DNA of 64,000 nucleotides, from NCBI GenBank assembly GCA_949318235.1, contig OX439132.1:11763624-11827623 (forward strand), given 5' to 3'. The notes beneath the pieces were generated by a model, which ran no database searches, was not told the origin of the DNA, and saw only the letters and a program-made list of their open reading frames with translations. Shown here piece after piece: positions 42,689-56,500 of this stretch; position 1 is the first letter of the stretch; each line of letters begins with the position of its first letter. The position numbers were made by a program, and so were the translations under genes. Origin of the DNA: Ecdyonurus torrentis (taxonomy: Eukaryota > Arthropoda > Insecta > Ephemeroptera > Heptageniidae).

Positions 42689-45600
42689 CTTCTTTTAATA
42701 ACCAGCAATGATTTACTTTACTTACTATCTTTTTGATTGATTTATTATTATTAATTACTGGCACAAAACTTATAATGAAGGAAAAATCAGATTTGTAATA
42801 GTTGATTTATAAAAAGATATGATGAAAAAACAAAACAAAACAAAACAAAACAAATTATGGAGTAGGAGATTGAGCTGCTACTGACAAGAAGAGAGTAAAA
42901 TTTCTAACCCGGTGTGATATTGAATTTGTTAATCATCACAAGTTGCAAAGGGGTCATGCAAATTTAGTATGAGTTTTTGAATGGTAAAATAAATTATCCC
43001 CATGTTATTCCAATGAGAAAAACAGGCATTGTATTTGAATACTGTAGTAATATACATTATCACAATTATGTTTACTAGCAAGCTCAGTATTACCTATGCT
43101 TGACCAACACAACTCAAAATTGAGGATTCAATTGTGCATCTTATTATGAGGTCTAAACCCGAAAAAAAAAAAATAGGCCCCACCTGGTCTCTGCGGTCCA
43201 GAACATGTTGAATCAGGTGACCCACTGCTCCCACTCAGTAACTCAAGATTAGCTCTGGCTGCTTGTCCTAGCAGTTTAGTAGGACTATGGCGGGAATGAG
43301 TACTGCTACCATCACCATTAGGACTGGAAATTATCTCAATATCTGATGATGTTGTTGTCTCAAGTTCATCTCCTGATGTTTGACCACTAGTTTGCTCAGA
43401 GCCATGTTTCAGTGCTTCAGAGCGACTGAAATATAATAAATAAATTAATACAAATTATCATTGTATATAAATTAGGGAAAAAGCATTGATTGTTAAAAAA
43501 AAATAATAATAATAGAAAACAGTACATGGAGATTAGAGCACGTTGAATTGTAAATGAAGAAAATGCAAAGATTCTTTACTTTATATAGTAAATTAGGACT
43601 TTGGGTCAAATGTTGTAGCATAGACGAGTGCTAGAACAAAGTGCTACAACACAGTTCTAGTCTACAGTAAAAAAAAAAAAAAAAAAATTGGTCCCAAATC
43701 CTAATTTACTATATAAATTCAAGAATCTGCAAATTTTATTAATATTCAATTCAATGGGCTCTTTATTCTTTCTACTATTTTCTATTAAATAATATAAACT
43801 TATTAAAACTTGTAAATAAAGCTGATTCTCACCTCTCAGAAGATATTGGTGAGTGCTCTCTACATGTGGTGTTTGTGACACTTTGGTCTGAAGACTGAGA
43901 GCTTTGCTCCTCCATAGCTTCAGCTAACATAGTTCTTACATGTGTGCTGGAAGTAAGACTGACTTCTTGGTGCAATAATGTCCGAGGCTCCATAACTGTT
44001 GTGGTGGTAGTACTGGAGGCAGAGGTGGAACTGTCATCTGCTAAACTGGCTTCAGACTCATCCTCTCCAATAATCTGGTACAACATAAAACAAGTACATC
44101 AGTTTAAGCACTCTCAACCAAAATTAAAAACAAATTATTTTTACAATAAATATTCTTACCATGAATATAAGAGATATTAAGGAAAAAGAACCATCACAGT
44201 TAGGGATACTAAATTTGAAGAAAAGTCTAGGAAAAACTAGCAAGAGTCTGAGCATAGTGATTAGTGCCACAGTTTGGTAAAAAAAATTATGTGTCAGTAA
44301 AATTTTAAACAAATTATGGGACTCTCTAACAATGCTTGCCATATTGCTTGCTAATGAGTAATGGCAATGAGTTTTTGATCTGTGTGCTAACAAGATTTTC
44401 AGCAAACTAAAGGTCTCTCTTCATTATGGTAAGGCTCTTGCTGGTTTCTCCTACCCTTTCTTTCAAATTTACTATCAATACACAATTTATTAAATATATA
44501 CAATACAGCATTCTTACTACAAATTAAGAGTGCATAAAATAAATGTTATTTTACCTCTACACTTTCAGGTGAGACCTTATCACTGGCACTAGAAGGACTT
44601 AGCAAATTAGATGATCTAGAAGGAATGAGACTATTTTGTTGTCGCACTTGTCCAGGAAATAGCACACCAGGTCGAGGAACACAAGGAGAACATGGGGAGT
44701 CAGCTTCACTCCAACCTAGTACCTCCACTGAACTTGGGGATGTGAGGTCACTTCCACTTCCTCCAAGCACACCAACAGACTCAGGGGAACTCTGCTCACC
44801 TAGCCTGTGTCTGAAATAACAAGTACAGTATTAAATTAATTACATGTATTTACTTAGATTAGATTGTTACTTATTTCCCTCATAAGTAAACTCTTTCACT
44901 TACCTAGCATGATAAGCTGTATCAGGTGACATACTATCTTCACTTGTTGACCCTAAAATCTCGACACTTTCCCCGCTACCACAGTTATCATCAGGGCTTC
45001 CAGTACTTGAAGAAATCACAGATAATCTATTATAACCTCCACTACTTACAGCTTTTCTTAATGGTATAACAGTAATACCATCATCTATTTTTATATGATT
45101 AACTTTATTCTCAATAATTTTTGTATCATGCTGTGAAGAAGTATGACACTGTGCTAGACTCAAAGATATAGGAGGTTTTACTGGCTCAGGATCTTTGGTC
45201 TCAAGTGGAGATTCAGGTTCTGCTGCAACTACAAGTTTGCTTTGTCTGAACCTTTCTCCTGTTACATCTTCATCACTCAATGCTGTGCCTTCTTCTGTTG
45301 ACATCCATCCTTGTGACGAATCTCCACTCTCTTGACTTGCAGTTAAATTTAATAGTGATTTTTGTGGTTGCTTGAATACTGGAGCATCTGTAAGATATCA
45401 AAATGTAAAAATGAGGAATGACAATTTTCTAATCAAGAAAAACAAACCTAAAATTGTCTAATAAAAAAGCAACTGTTTTGAGGTGGACTATAAGTGATAT
45501 TCTCACACTTACATATGTGTTTCTATGTACGTACTGTGCCTGCGTATTATGTTAAAACTGAAGGGCATGTGAGCGAAATCACTTGAAGTCAACCTCAAAA

Positions 45601-47323
45601 CAATTGCTTCTTATTAGTCAATAGCATATACAGTAAACTTTCAATTTTGTGAATTTTTTTCCCTCAATTTTATGAAATTTTCAATTGGGTCCACCGTAGA
45701 CTTCAATAAAAGCATGGCAATGTTGAAACTCTTGATTTTATGAAGTTGCCGTTTTCTGGGTCCATTGTGATTCCACAAGATTGATAGTTTACTGTATCTT
45801 CTTTGCAGATATTCAATGAAGCATCACAAAACATTAAGAGGAAGGTTATACATATAGGTACTGTACCATAATATAATTATGAAAGTGGAATGAAAATAAT
45901 TTACCCGAAGCTAATTTGTCATTTTCAGGTTTATTGGCTCCTGCCTCAAAAAATGATCCCGTGAACGAGCCCCATAAACTGTTACTGGTTGTAGGTGCAG
46001 GTTCTATTGCCTCAACTTGAGTTGGACTAGTTGAAGGTTTACTGTCCCCAGAACTTCCAGAATTTTTAAGTCCCCATGAAGCAAAGAATCCATCAATATC
46101 TTCTTCAGGGGATGCTACAAATAATGCATACCGGTATCAAAATTTAGAAAGCATGCTATACTTTATGGGTACAGTATATATGATAAAAATGCACTGTATG
46201 TGAATCTGGTATTGACTAACAAAGAAACAACTGTTTTGAGGCTGACTTTCAGCAATTTTACTCATATCTGCTTCTGTTTCAATGTATTGCGCATGCATAG
46301 TAGGTACAGCTCTGGCCAAAAGTTCCCGAACGATTTGCATAGGCAACCCGCAACCACTCAATGCTATCTTTATGAGAAAACGCAGCGGCCGCCGCTGCCC
46401 CGTTCGGAAACTTTTGGCCAGAGCTGTACAGCTCTGGCCAAAAGTTTGAGAACGATTTGTATAGGCAACCCGGAACCACACTATGTTATCTTTATGAGAC
46501 AACGCGCTGCGGCCGCCGCTGCCCCATTCTTAAACTTTTGTCCAGAGCTGTACATAGATAGAAACAGAAGCGGATGTGAGTGAAATTGCTCAGTCATCCT
46601 CAAAAAAGGTGCTTATTTATTACTCAATAGATAAAGAAATATAGCTAGATCTTTATTTCTATTACACATAAAGAAAGACAACCGATAACTTTTATTATAA
46701 GCTGCTGGCTATTATAAGTTTTTGGTCATTACCAGCTTCTGGTTTCACAACTGAGCATTGTTCAGTTAAAAATCAGCAACTCATAAATTTGAATTCTTTT
46801 ACTCGTCAATACATATTTATCATACACTGACTACTGACTATGCATATACTGTTATGATGAATGTACAGTATGTATGTAATACATAATACATACATATAAA
46901 TATTTAAGATATTACCGGTATGTATGCATACATACATATCTAATGTGTATGTAATGAGGTGATTGTAAACGCATACAGGCTTATTTTTGGTATAGAAATT
47001 AAATAAATTTTAAAATAAAATTATAAATGTGATAAATTCAATTTCAATTCAAAAAAATTTGGCCCTGTAAAAACGTAAACTTATATAAATATGTACATAC
47101 AAGTTACAAGATCGGTAAACTATGGAAGGGGAGGGTCTCATCATCTGTACATACGACCGAAGCCGCACGTTATTAAGTAAATACACATCATCTTACCTTT
47201 TGGTGCTATAACTGTATTTTGTTCTTCATCCTTGATATCTAAAGCCTTATCAATAGTTTTTTGTGCTTCTTTTAATGCTGTTTTTGCAAGATTTGCAAAC
47301 CCTGAAGTGTCAAACCAGCTCAT
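38898..47323 (-). CDS. TMF1: TATA element modulatory factor 1 (TMF1/ARA160), Golgi golgin
   Basis: Coiled-coil golgin at Golgi rims that binds Rab6 and captures retrograde vesicles. Exons in transcription order: 47323-47197, 46114-45905, 45387-44904, 44810-44555, 44074-43833, 43425-43184, 42444-42297, 42208-42061, 41485-41292, 41109-40897, 40490-39945, 39684-39462, 39398-38898; all phases agree, 1177 aa (human 1093). The N-terminus MSWFDTSGFANLAKTALKEA is the conserved membrane-binding helix of TMF1. Residues ~113-520 are Ser/Asp/Glu-rich and probably disordered, with repeated SVEVLG-like motifs. From ~525 to the end it is coiled coil, including EGEKLSKQQLQLS, TTDATRPLLRQLEALQA and the C-terminal Rab6-binding signature DALLQMYGEQLEANQELKLD. 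One donor is the weaker GTTAGT (exon 40897). Several introns hold mobile elements. Identification is firm; small errors at individual borders are possible. Confidence 0.94.
42487..42639. mobile_element. Family B element, copy 5 (short form)
   Basis: In a TMF1 intron. Left: AAAAGGAGCAGAAAACCAGC and CTCTTACCATAGTGAAGAG. Right: CTGAACTATGGTAAGAC, GCTTGTTTCCTC. It ends directly at a 49-nt T run (42640-42688). Confidence 0.7.
42640..42688. repeat. 49-nt poly(T) tract
   Basis: Uninterrupted T run on the plus strand, an A run in the TMF1 transcript sense, directly beside family B copy 5. Confidence 0.9.
44172..44478. mobile_element. Family B element, copy 6
   Basis: In a TMF1 intron. Left: ACCATCACAGTTAGGGATAC, AAATTTGAAG, CTAGCAAGAGTCTGAGCATA. 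Right: CTTCATTATGGTAAGGCTC, TTGCTGGTTTCTCCTACC, TTCAAATTTACTATC. The outermost bases agree with copy 2. Confidence 0.75.
45454..45625. mobile_element. Family A palindromic MITE, copy 3
   Basis: Ends TTGTCTAATAAAAAAGC and GCTTCTTATTAGTCAA; sub-terminal AACTGTTTTGAGG and CCTCAAAACAATT. Lies in a TMF1 intron. Confidence 0.8.
46212..46629. mobile_element. Family A palindromic MITE, copy 4, split by a nested insertion
   Basis: Ends TTGACTAACAAAG and TTATTACTCAA, with TA directly outside on both sides. Sub-terminal AACTGTTTTGAGGCTGACTT pairs imperfectly with CATCCTCAAAAAAGG. At its centre it is broken by two tandem Tc1-like hairpins (46305-46552). Lies in TMF1 intron 1. Confidence 0.8.
46305..46552. 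mobile_element. Two head-to-tail Tc1/mariner-like hairpins sharing one TA
   Basis: Each unit is about 122-125 bp and begins TACAGCTCTGGCCAAAAGTT and ends with its complement (GCCAGAGCTGTA in the first, TCCAGAGCTGTA in the second). The first spans 46305-46428 and the second 46427-46552, sharing the TA between them. Both contain GCGGCCGCCGCTGCCCC. TA borders and GGCCAAAAGT ends fit Tc1/mariner elements. The two units differ at many positions, so they are not a recent duplication. No transposase is present. Confidence 0.85.
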
Positions 47324-47334
47324 CTTAGTAACAT
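47320..47334 (-). promoter_or_regulatory. Five-codon upstream ORF overlapping the TMF1 start
   Basis: Eleven nt upstream of the TMF1 ATG another ATG opens a frame Met-Leu-Leu-Arg-stop. Its TGA overlaps the TMF1 ATG (ATGA). This matters only if the transcript leader covers the position, which cannot be seen from DNA alone. Short overlapping frames of this type can lower initiation or support re-initiation. Confidence 0.45.
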
Positions 47335-47992
47335 CAAAAATGACGCAAAATCAGTGCCATCAAAAAACATTCTCTACTGTGGTTACCGACAGAAAAACTA
47401 GAATTAAATATTAATAATATGCTTTAGAATATACTTAAGTACTTGGCAATATTTCAAATATTTTTAGACTCCAAGAAGTTATTAAAACTTTTTTTTATAA
47501 ATTTTGTTTTTGCTGCACCAGCTGATTTGCCAGACATTGCCTGCGTTGCACTACTAAATCCAAGCTAAAGATTCTACTGCCCGATTATTATTGTTTTAAA
47601 AATTCTAAATTACAAAAAAAAAAACTAAAAATAATAGCGTGAAAGTATTTTAAATACGTATATGTATTAGCTTATATATTACTCAAATTTTTCTAAGCAA
47701 TTTTTATTTTGACGACTGTAATAATTTGACTATTTTTTGCGGCAAAACTTTTAAAGTACACGTCAACATTATGAACAGCAACGCCTACTTTTATCTATAT
47801 TATTATTTCACTCTAGATGTGTAAAAGCAAAAGCCTTTATCAGAAATAAGGTTTCAAGTTAATAGTGTTTGGTTTGTTAATCAAAGAATTTTAATTTACA
47901 TTCTCTTATGCATTATATACATATATTCAAAGTTTTTGAAATAAAATAAAATAAAGTATTTTATTAGTATATTATTATAACACAGTAGATGA

Positions 47993-48180
47993 TACAGTAG
48001 TCCATCTCCTATACTGGGAATGTCAGATCAAAAAAATGCGCCAAAATTCCGACTGGGTGAAGCGGACTGAACTAAAAGTAACTGAAGTAACGTTACGCGT
48101 GTAGTTCAGCCCACTTCACCCAGTCGGAATTATGGCGCGCATTGATCTGACATTCTCAGTATAGGAGATGGACTACTGTA
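47993..48180. mobile_element. TA-flanked palindromic MITE, 188 bp
   Basis: Ends TACAGTAGTCCATCTCCTAT and its complement. Inner pairs are GTCAGATCA/TGATCTGAC and CCGACTGGGTGAAG/CTTCACCCAGTCGG. The arms are nearly identical, so the element looks young. The TA ends suggest a Tc1/mariner-type mover. Confidence 0.85.
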
Positions 48181-48879
48181 TCAGTTACTGTGTTATTATA
48201 ATACCTTCTGTAAATTTGTCTTCTTTATATCTTTAATTTTACAAAGATAGGAATGATAATTTTTTAAATAAAAAAGAATAGTAATAATATTATAGACTAG
48301 CATTGTAATATTATTTAACAAAATAAGACATAAATATTAAGTAAATTTGTTACAACAGAATGTATGCATTTCCTTTTAATTTTAAAACAATAAAATGCAA
48401 ACAGTAGGAAAAAAATATACATGGGAAAATTGAGGAAGGATCGGGACCGTGCACATACAAACAACAATTACCATTATAAAAGTTTTAAAAAAATAAATAA
48501 AAAAAAAAGAAGAAAAAGAAAGAAAGACGTTCAAAATGAATTTTGCAAGCAAATTTGAAATAATGCAAAAGAAAATGATGGGCAAGGTTTTTCTACATTT
48601 GCCACAATTTAGCACATACAATAATAGACCACACTGAAAAAGTACGCAAATCTTATTTTGTACATAAGAGGGTTTTTTTTTTTAAGATAATTTGCTTTGC
48701 ATATCAATGTGCACTATGCAGTAAACAAATGTTTAGAGACAACACAAGAAATATTTTTTAAATAATCTATATTGCTAATTTAGCTGTAAATAACTGCATT
48801 TAATTTTTAAGCCTCAGAAGCCTGTTTTGATTGAAATATATGGAGGACAGGACACAAACTTTTGAAAAATTACAGGCAA

Positions 48880-49046
48880 TTGACTAATAAAGTAACAACT
48901 GTTTTGAGGCCAACGTTACGTAATTTCGCTTACATCCAACTCCGTTTTGACGTACTGTGTATGCGTAGTAAGTAGAAACGGAAGCAGATGAGAGCAAAAT
49001 TGCTTAAAGTTGGGCTCAAAACAGTTGTTCTTTTATTAGTCAATAA
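48880..49046. mobile_element. Family A palindromic MITE, copy 5 (well preserved)
   Basis: Ends TTGACTAATAAAG and CTTTTATTAGTCAA-like; AACAACTGTTTTGAGGC pairs with GGCTCAAAACAGTTGTT. The centre contains GTATGCGTAGTAAGTAGAAA. It is a good reference copy for the family. Confidence 0.85.
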
Positions 49047-49105
49047 TGACATTTAATGTTACTGTTTGATCAAAGCTGAGAAATAACAGAATTTAAACTT
49101 TAACT

Positions 49106-49268
49106 ATTTACCAATAAGGATGTAACTTATTTTGAGGCAGACATAAGGCAATTTTGATCACATCTGCATCCATTTCTACACACTACTCATGTGCAGTACG
49201 TAGAAACAGCAGGTGTGAGCGAAATCGCTTAGTTAGCCTCAAATCAGATGCTTCTTTACTAGTTAGTA
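49106..49268. mobile_element. Family A palindromic MITE, copy 6
   Basis: Starts about 60 bp after copy 5 in the same orientation class. Contains TTTTGAGGCAGACATAAGGC and GTGAGCGAAATCGCTTAG; the ends are eroded. Confidence 0.7.
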
Positions 49269-49535
49269 TTCCTTCTAAGGAATTACATAGAATTAATTAA
49301 ACACTTATACATTCTTTAAACATTTAACATTTAAAAAGTTAATTGGTGCATTTATAGAAAGGCATTATAGTATTAATGTTGTGCCTATACTTTTTATTGC
49401 CTTAGATAGGCAGAAAAGAGAGTTCACAAGATCTATAATAAGATCTTTATAGTCTTTTTCTTACACAAATGTTAATGTAATTGATTTTTTTCCCTACTCT
49501 AAAGCAAGTAGAAGACATCACATTAAAAAATAGAA

Positions 49536-51931
<2,396 letters not shown>

Positions 51932-52381
51932 GTTGGAACACTAAACACTAAATTACATTTGTTGTCAATAGATGGCGTATGCGATGCGTTTTTTTTTTTT
52001 TTTTTTAATACATCATAAATGATAATGCTCGAAGAGTTGCCTAACTGCAAATTATCAGGCGCATAACTGCTGCGGTGACCGCTGACCGGTATACGATGTA
52101 CAATAAATATTTTGTTAATAATAATATTTATATTAAGATTATTTTAATATGTAACCAATTTCCTTATTTTTATATTTATCTCGCTGGTCTCTTCATAAAA
52201 AAAAAAATAATAACATTGTGTACGAGGGTCTGCCTATACTACAAATTATCAGGCGCACAATATATATTATATAGAACATATTATTCTTTATAGTTTTTTA
52301 TTATTATTTATTTTAAAAAGCAAAACACTTAGGTATAAAAATTTAATAGAATTTTCTAATTAAAATAAGGCTCGTGAATGA

Positions 52382-52476
<95 letters not shown>

Positions 52477-53501
52477 ATATTATATTATATTAATATTATA
52501 TATTATACATATGACAACGATTATTGATTCAATAAGTATATAATATAAGAGCTTTTTTCTTTACGATTCTACGTGAAAAAGGCTTCTTCTGTGTTTGGCT
52601 TTGAACAAAGTTAGCCATAAAGCATACAGGAGTTAAAAATAAAACTGTTTTAAGTTTAAAATTATTTCACATTTTTATTTGTGTTATTCATAGTTATAAG
52701 ACATAATAAATTAGATTTTATTTTCATAGACCTATTCTTAAGGCACCCTAATAAACCTTTTTTAGGATGTGACTTGGGCATGGGCCTTTTAATAATTATT
52801 ATTTATTGAATTTATTCTCATTACAAATAAACCAGGTGCATTGCATACCAAAATAAAAAGCACTTTTAAATATACTACACATAAAGCTATATATTTTTTC
52901 CACTATGTACAAAAGTAACTTATATTATGATTCTGCTGACAAAATTTTTAGTTCAGGATGTATTTTGACAATAATAATTTTACCAAAAATAGAAGAATGA
53001 GCATAGGAATTTTACATTCCAAACTTAATTTGGCTGTTGGAAACTCTTATGCTCAAAAAAAAAAAAAAAAAAAAAAATCAAAGGTGTATTTTTTAATATT
53101 ATTATTATTGTAATGGAATACGTTTTAAAATTTGCTTTGTTGGAAGCATTTTTTAAAATGCTTTATCGATAAGTTTTTACTCTTAAAACATATATAACTC
53201 CCTTTTATATACCATAAACCGGCCAATATGACTCTCCAAAATATGACCATTTTAATTCTATATTCATATGATGTGTTTATCATAATAGTCTTGCTATAAT
53301 GTCTTTCATTGTGGAATAAATAATATTCCATTGCACACTTATAATTATTTTTATAAACCTAATGGCACACACGCATACACATATTGCATTTAATGACTTT
53401 TTATTTTCAATAAAAAGTTTCACGTTGCATTTTACAAGTTCACTGTATGTCATACAAAAAATACTGTTCATAAATTATTGTAAATTTTTAATTTAAAATA
53501 A
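51932..53501. other. Intergenic region between TVP23 and the serine protease homologue
   Basis: Contains the TVP23 promoter side, an 83-nt TA repeat block (52387-52469), an A run (53057-53077) and a possible AATAAA (minus) at 53400-53405 for the protease homologue, about 100 nt past its stop codon. No gene recognised. Confidence 0.6.
52387..52469. repeat. (TA)n microsatellite
   Basis: About 41 TA units followed by degenerate TAATAT repeats to about 52510. Confidence 0.95.
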
Positions 53502-56500
53502 TTATTTTAAAAGCTTGCTGCTGAGAATTGTGTCCATTATCCAACGTTCGTATCTGAAACAAAAATAAAAAATATTTATGATAAAGCACACGTGTTGTTT
53601 TGGGAGAGCGAAATGTGCGACAGACAGCATAATAAGGACAGCGGTAGGCAAGATTTAATCTTAGGTAGGTATGTATACAGTACATAATATAAACATTATA
53701 CACACTATAAGCACTATACTATACGTATATAAGTGAGAAGCAAGATTTTAAAATTATTAAATAAATACTACAATGTTGTTGTTTTGTGGGAAAATATAAA
53801 TATAGATAAAGATAAATTCACCTGGAAAGTCTGGTGTAAACTCCGGGAGTATTTCTGCGTCCACATCCGATTCCAAAGCTGATGACTCCGACTTGATACC
53901 ATTGTCCCGCATCTTCGCACACCAGAGGACCTCCTCCATCGCCCTGAATATCAACAGTAATAATGTCAGTTAAATAAAAATGAATTTATATAATAACAAT
54001 TGAGCCAAAAAAAATTATATATATTATTATGTATTTTTATTTTTTTTAATTTTTAATTTTTTTTAATTTTGACATATTATCAATTTCTATAATCTTACGT
54101 CACAAGCATCGTGACCCTCCGCTCCTGCACAAATAGATGTGTCCGGTAGAGAATATGTTGGACCAAATCTTTCTTTTAAAGCCTTCTCACATGCAGCTTG
54201 TTCCCATAGTGGTACTGCAACTTCTTTTAACTCCGTTGAATGTTCAGATACTGTAAAAAATAATATATATTATATGGATGAAAAATATACGATGTATATT
54301 ATAGAAAATGTAAGGTTTAAAATTTTAATTCTTTTGTCATACCTTCTGAACGTCGTCCCCAGCCTGTGATAAAACAAGATCTGAAGGCAGCTGCGTTATC
54401 TTGATCTCTACGTGGCAGACACACCACGTCAACGTGCGCACGTCTGATGGCAGGTCTACGTAAGCGTAGTAATGCCACGTCATGTGCCAGAGAACGATTG
54501 TCAAAGCCAGGATGAAGAACCACGGCAGCAACCTCACGCTCCTCGTGAGCTAAAGCTTCTGTTGCTGAACTTACATCAAACTCACCTAAACGAACTTTTA
54601 ACTGGGATGCTCCACCAGGACCAGCGCTGCAAGAGTTAATTATTAAAGGCGTAGAACACCTTGAACAAAAAACTTGCCTAATATCCTAACATACCCAAAT
54701 ATCAACATTATTTTGGCCGGAGTCATTGATTTCTAATTTATTTGCCATTTGCAAAATGTCAGTTGCGGGTTTACTATGTCATAGCTCGCCTGTTTCCGCG
54801 CGCGTGGACCAGGCGAGCTGTGACGTAGTAAACCCGCAACTGACATTTTGTAAATGGAAAATAAATTAGAAATCAATGACTCCGGCCAGAATAATGTTGA
54901 TATTTGGGTATGTTAGGATATTAGGCAAGTTTTTTGTTCAAGGTGTTCTACGCCTTTAAGTTAACTAGTTATTTAGTTAGTTTATTTGTTAAGTTAGAAA
55001 ATAAAAATAAGTATATTAAAACGAAAGTCTATAAATATATTTATATATGTCAGCATCAAAACCCGAAATTGACCCAAACTAGGTATTTTTGCTCGTTTCG
55101 GCTTTTGGTTCGTCACTTTTTGCCAAAACCCGGAATGCCACTTTATTTCGGCTTTTGGTCACGAAATTTTGATCCATACTAGTTTTGAGCATTTTGCAAA
55201 AAGCAAAACCCGGTGTAAACATTTATATCTAGTTTTGGTCTTTGAATTTTGACCAGAACTAGTTGTGGTCAAAATAGAAAAATCAAAACCCGAAAAATGA
55301 ACATTTCTCAACTCAGAATTTTATTCAATGATAAAAGACTATGATTATATTATAAATGCACGATGTTTTGGTATTATAATTGAGGTGTTGAAACAATATA
55401 TTTTATTATTTTACTTGAAATGCAAAATATATGGCCTGAAAGATTAATTTGATTAGAATGCGCTGACCATAATCTCTAAATCTTATGGCTATAGATACGG
55501 AATATAAATTGAGACAACACGAAAAATAAACTTACTGTTTGACCTAGCAATGGACCACTTGCAATGAGCGTACTTTTTAAAATAATTTGAAATTTTCTTA
55601 ATGCATTTCTTACAAAAAAAAATTAAAAATCATTTTCCCTTTTTGCAACAATTACAAACATTTTATTGCAAGTGGTCCATTCAGTAATGGTAGTAATAGA
55701 GTATATTATTATTATTGTAAGGGGCTACTTACGATTAAATGTAAATTAAGAGCTAATCCATTAAACCACTAACCAAATGTTTACTTATAATTTGCGCACC
55801 AACAATATACGTGTGTTGTGAACTTTTTAAATTCAAACACTTTCTTATCCTCTTTCTAACGAATATTATGCAGTTATAAACCATGTTTTCAGCACAGAGA
55901 CAAACAGTCAACTGAATATACGCACAAGAAATATTTTAAAATAAATCGTTATCACTGGATAAAGTAAGGTGGACTTGAACTTTGAACCAATATGAGGGAA
56001 ATTAGTCATAAGCCATAATAATATCACTCTTATTATTGTAAATTAAAATAAATATTTTCACTTTTTATATTTAACGGGTCGTGATATCTCTCTCTCTCTC
56101 TCTCTCATTCTTATATCAAATAATTGAGTTGAGAAATGTTCATTTTTCGGGTTTTGATTTTTCTATTTTGGCCACAACTAGTTCTGGTTAAAATTCAAAG
56201 ACCAAAAGTAGATATAAATGTTTACACCGGGTTTTGCTTTTTGCGAAATGCTCAAAACTAGTATGGATCAAAATTTCGTGACCAAAAGCCGAAATAAACT
56301 GGCATTCCGGGTTTTGGCAAAAAGCGACGAACCAAAAGCCGAAATGAGCAAAAATACCTAGTTTGGGTCAATTTCGGGTTTTGATGCTAACATATATATG
56401 AGACAATTAAGACTATATGAGATTGATAGAAATAGTAATTTTAGGTTCTATTTATATGATGATTCATATATAAATTATGTATTTAACAACACACATTTAG

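Larger units (their letters stand above)
47324..49535. other. Intergenic region between TMF1 and TVP23
   Basis: Contains the TMF1 promoter (position not resolved), the 188-bp hairpin at 47993, two family A elements (48880 and 49106) and the TVP23 3' untranslated region with a possible AATAAA (minus) at 49393-49398. No coding exon recognised. Confidence 0.55.

Noticed and set aside
38898..47323. Alternative identity as a generic myosin-like coiled-coil protein
   Set aside because: The N-terminal MSWF helix and the C-terminal LLQMYGE...LKLDLDDVKEMYRTQI signature are specific to TMF1.
53822..53943. Possible sequencing error causing Ser to Gly at the protease active site
   Set aside because: GDGGGP is a recurrent natural state in clip-domain homologues and the surrounding frame is intact, so an error is less likely, though not excluded.
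53757..53954. 65-codon minus frame reading [14 protein letters not shown]
   Set aside because: It is an out-of-frame reading of protease exon 6. The frame that joins the neighbouring exons gives [20 protein letters not shown].
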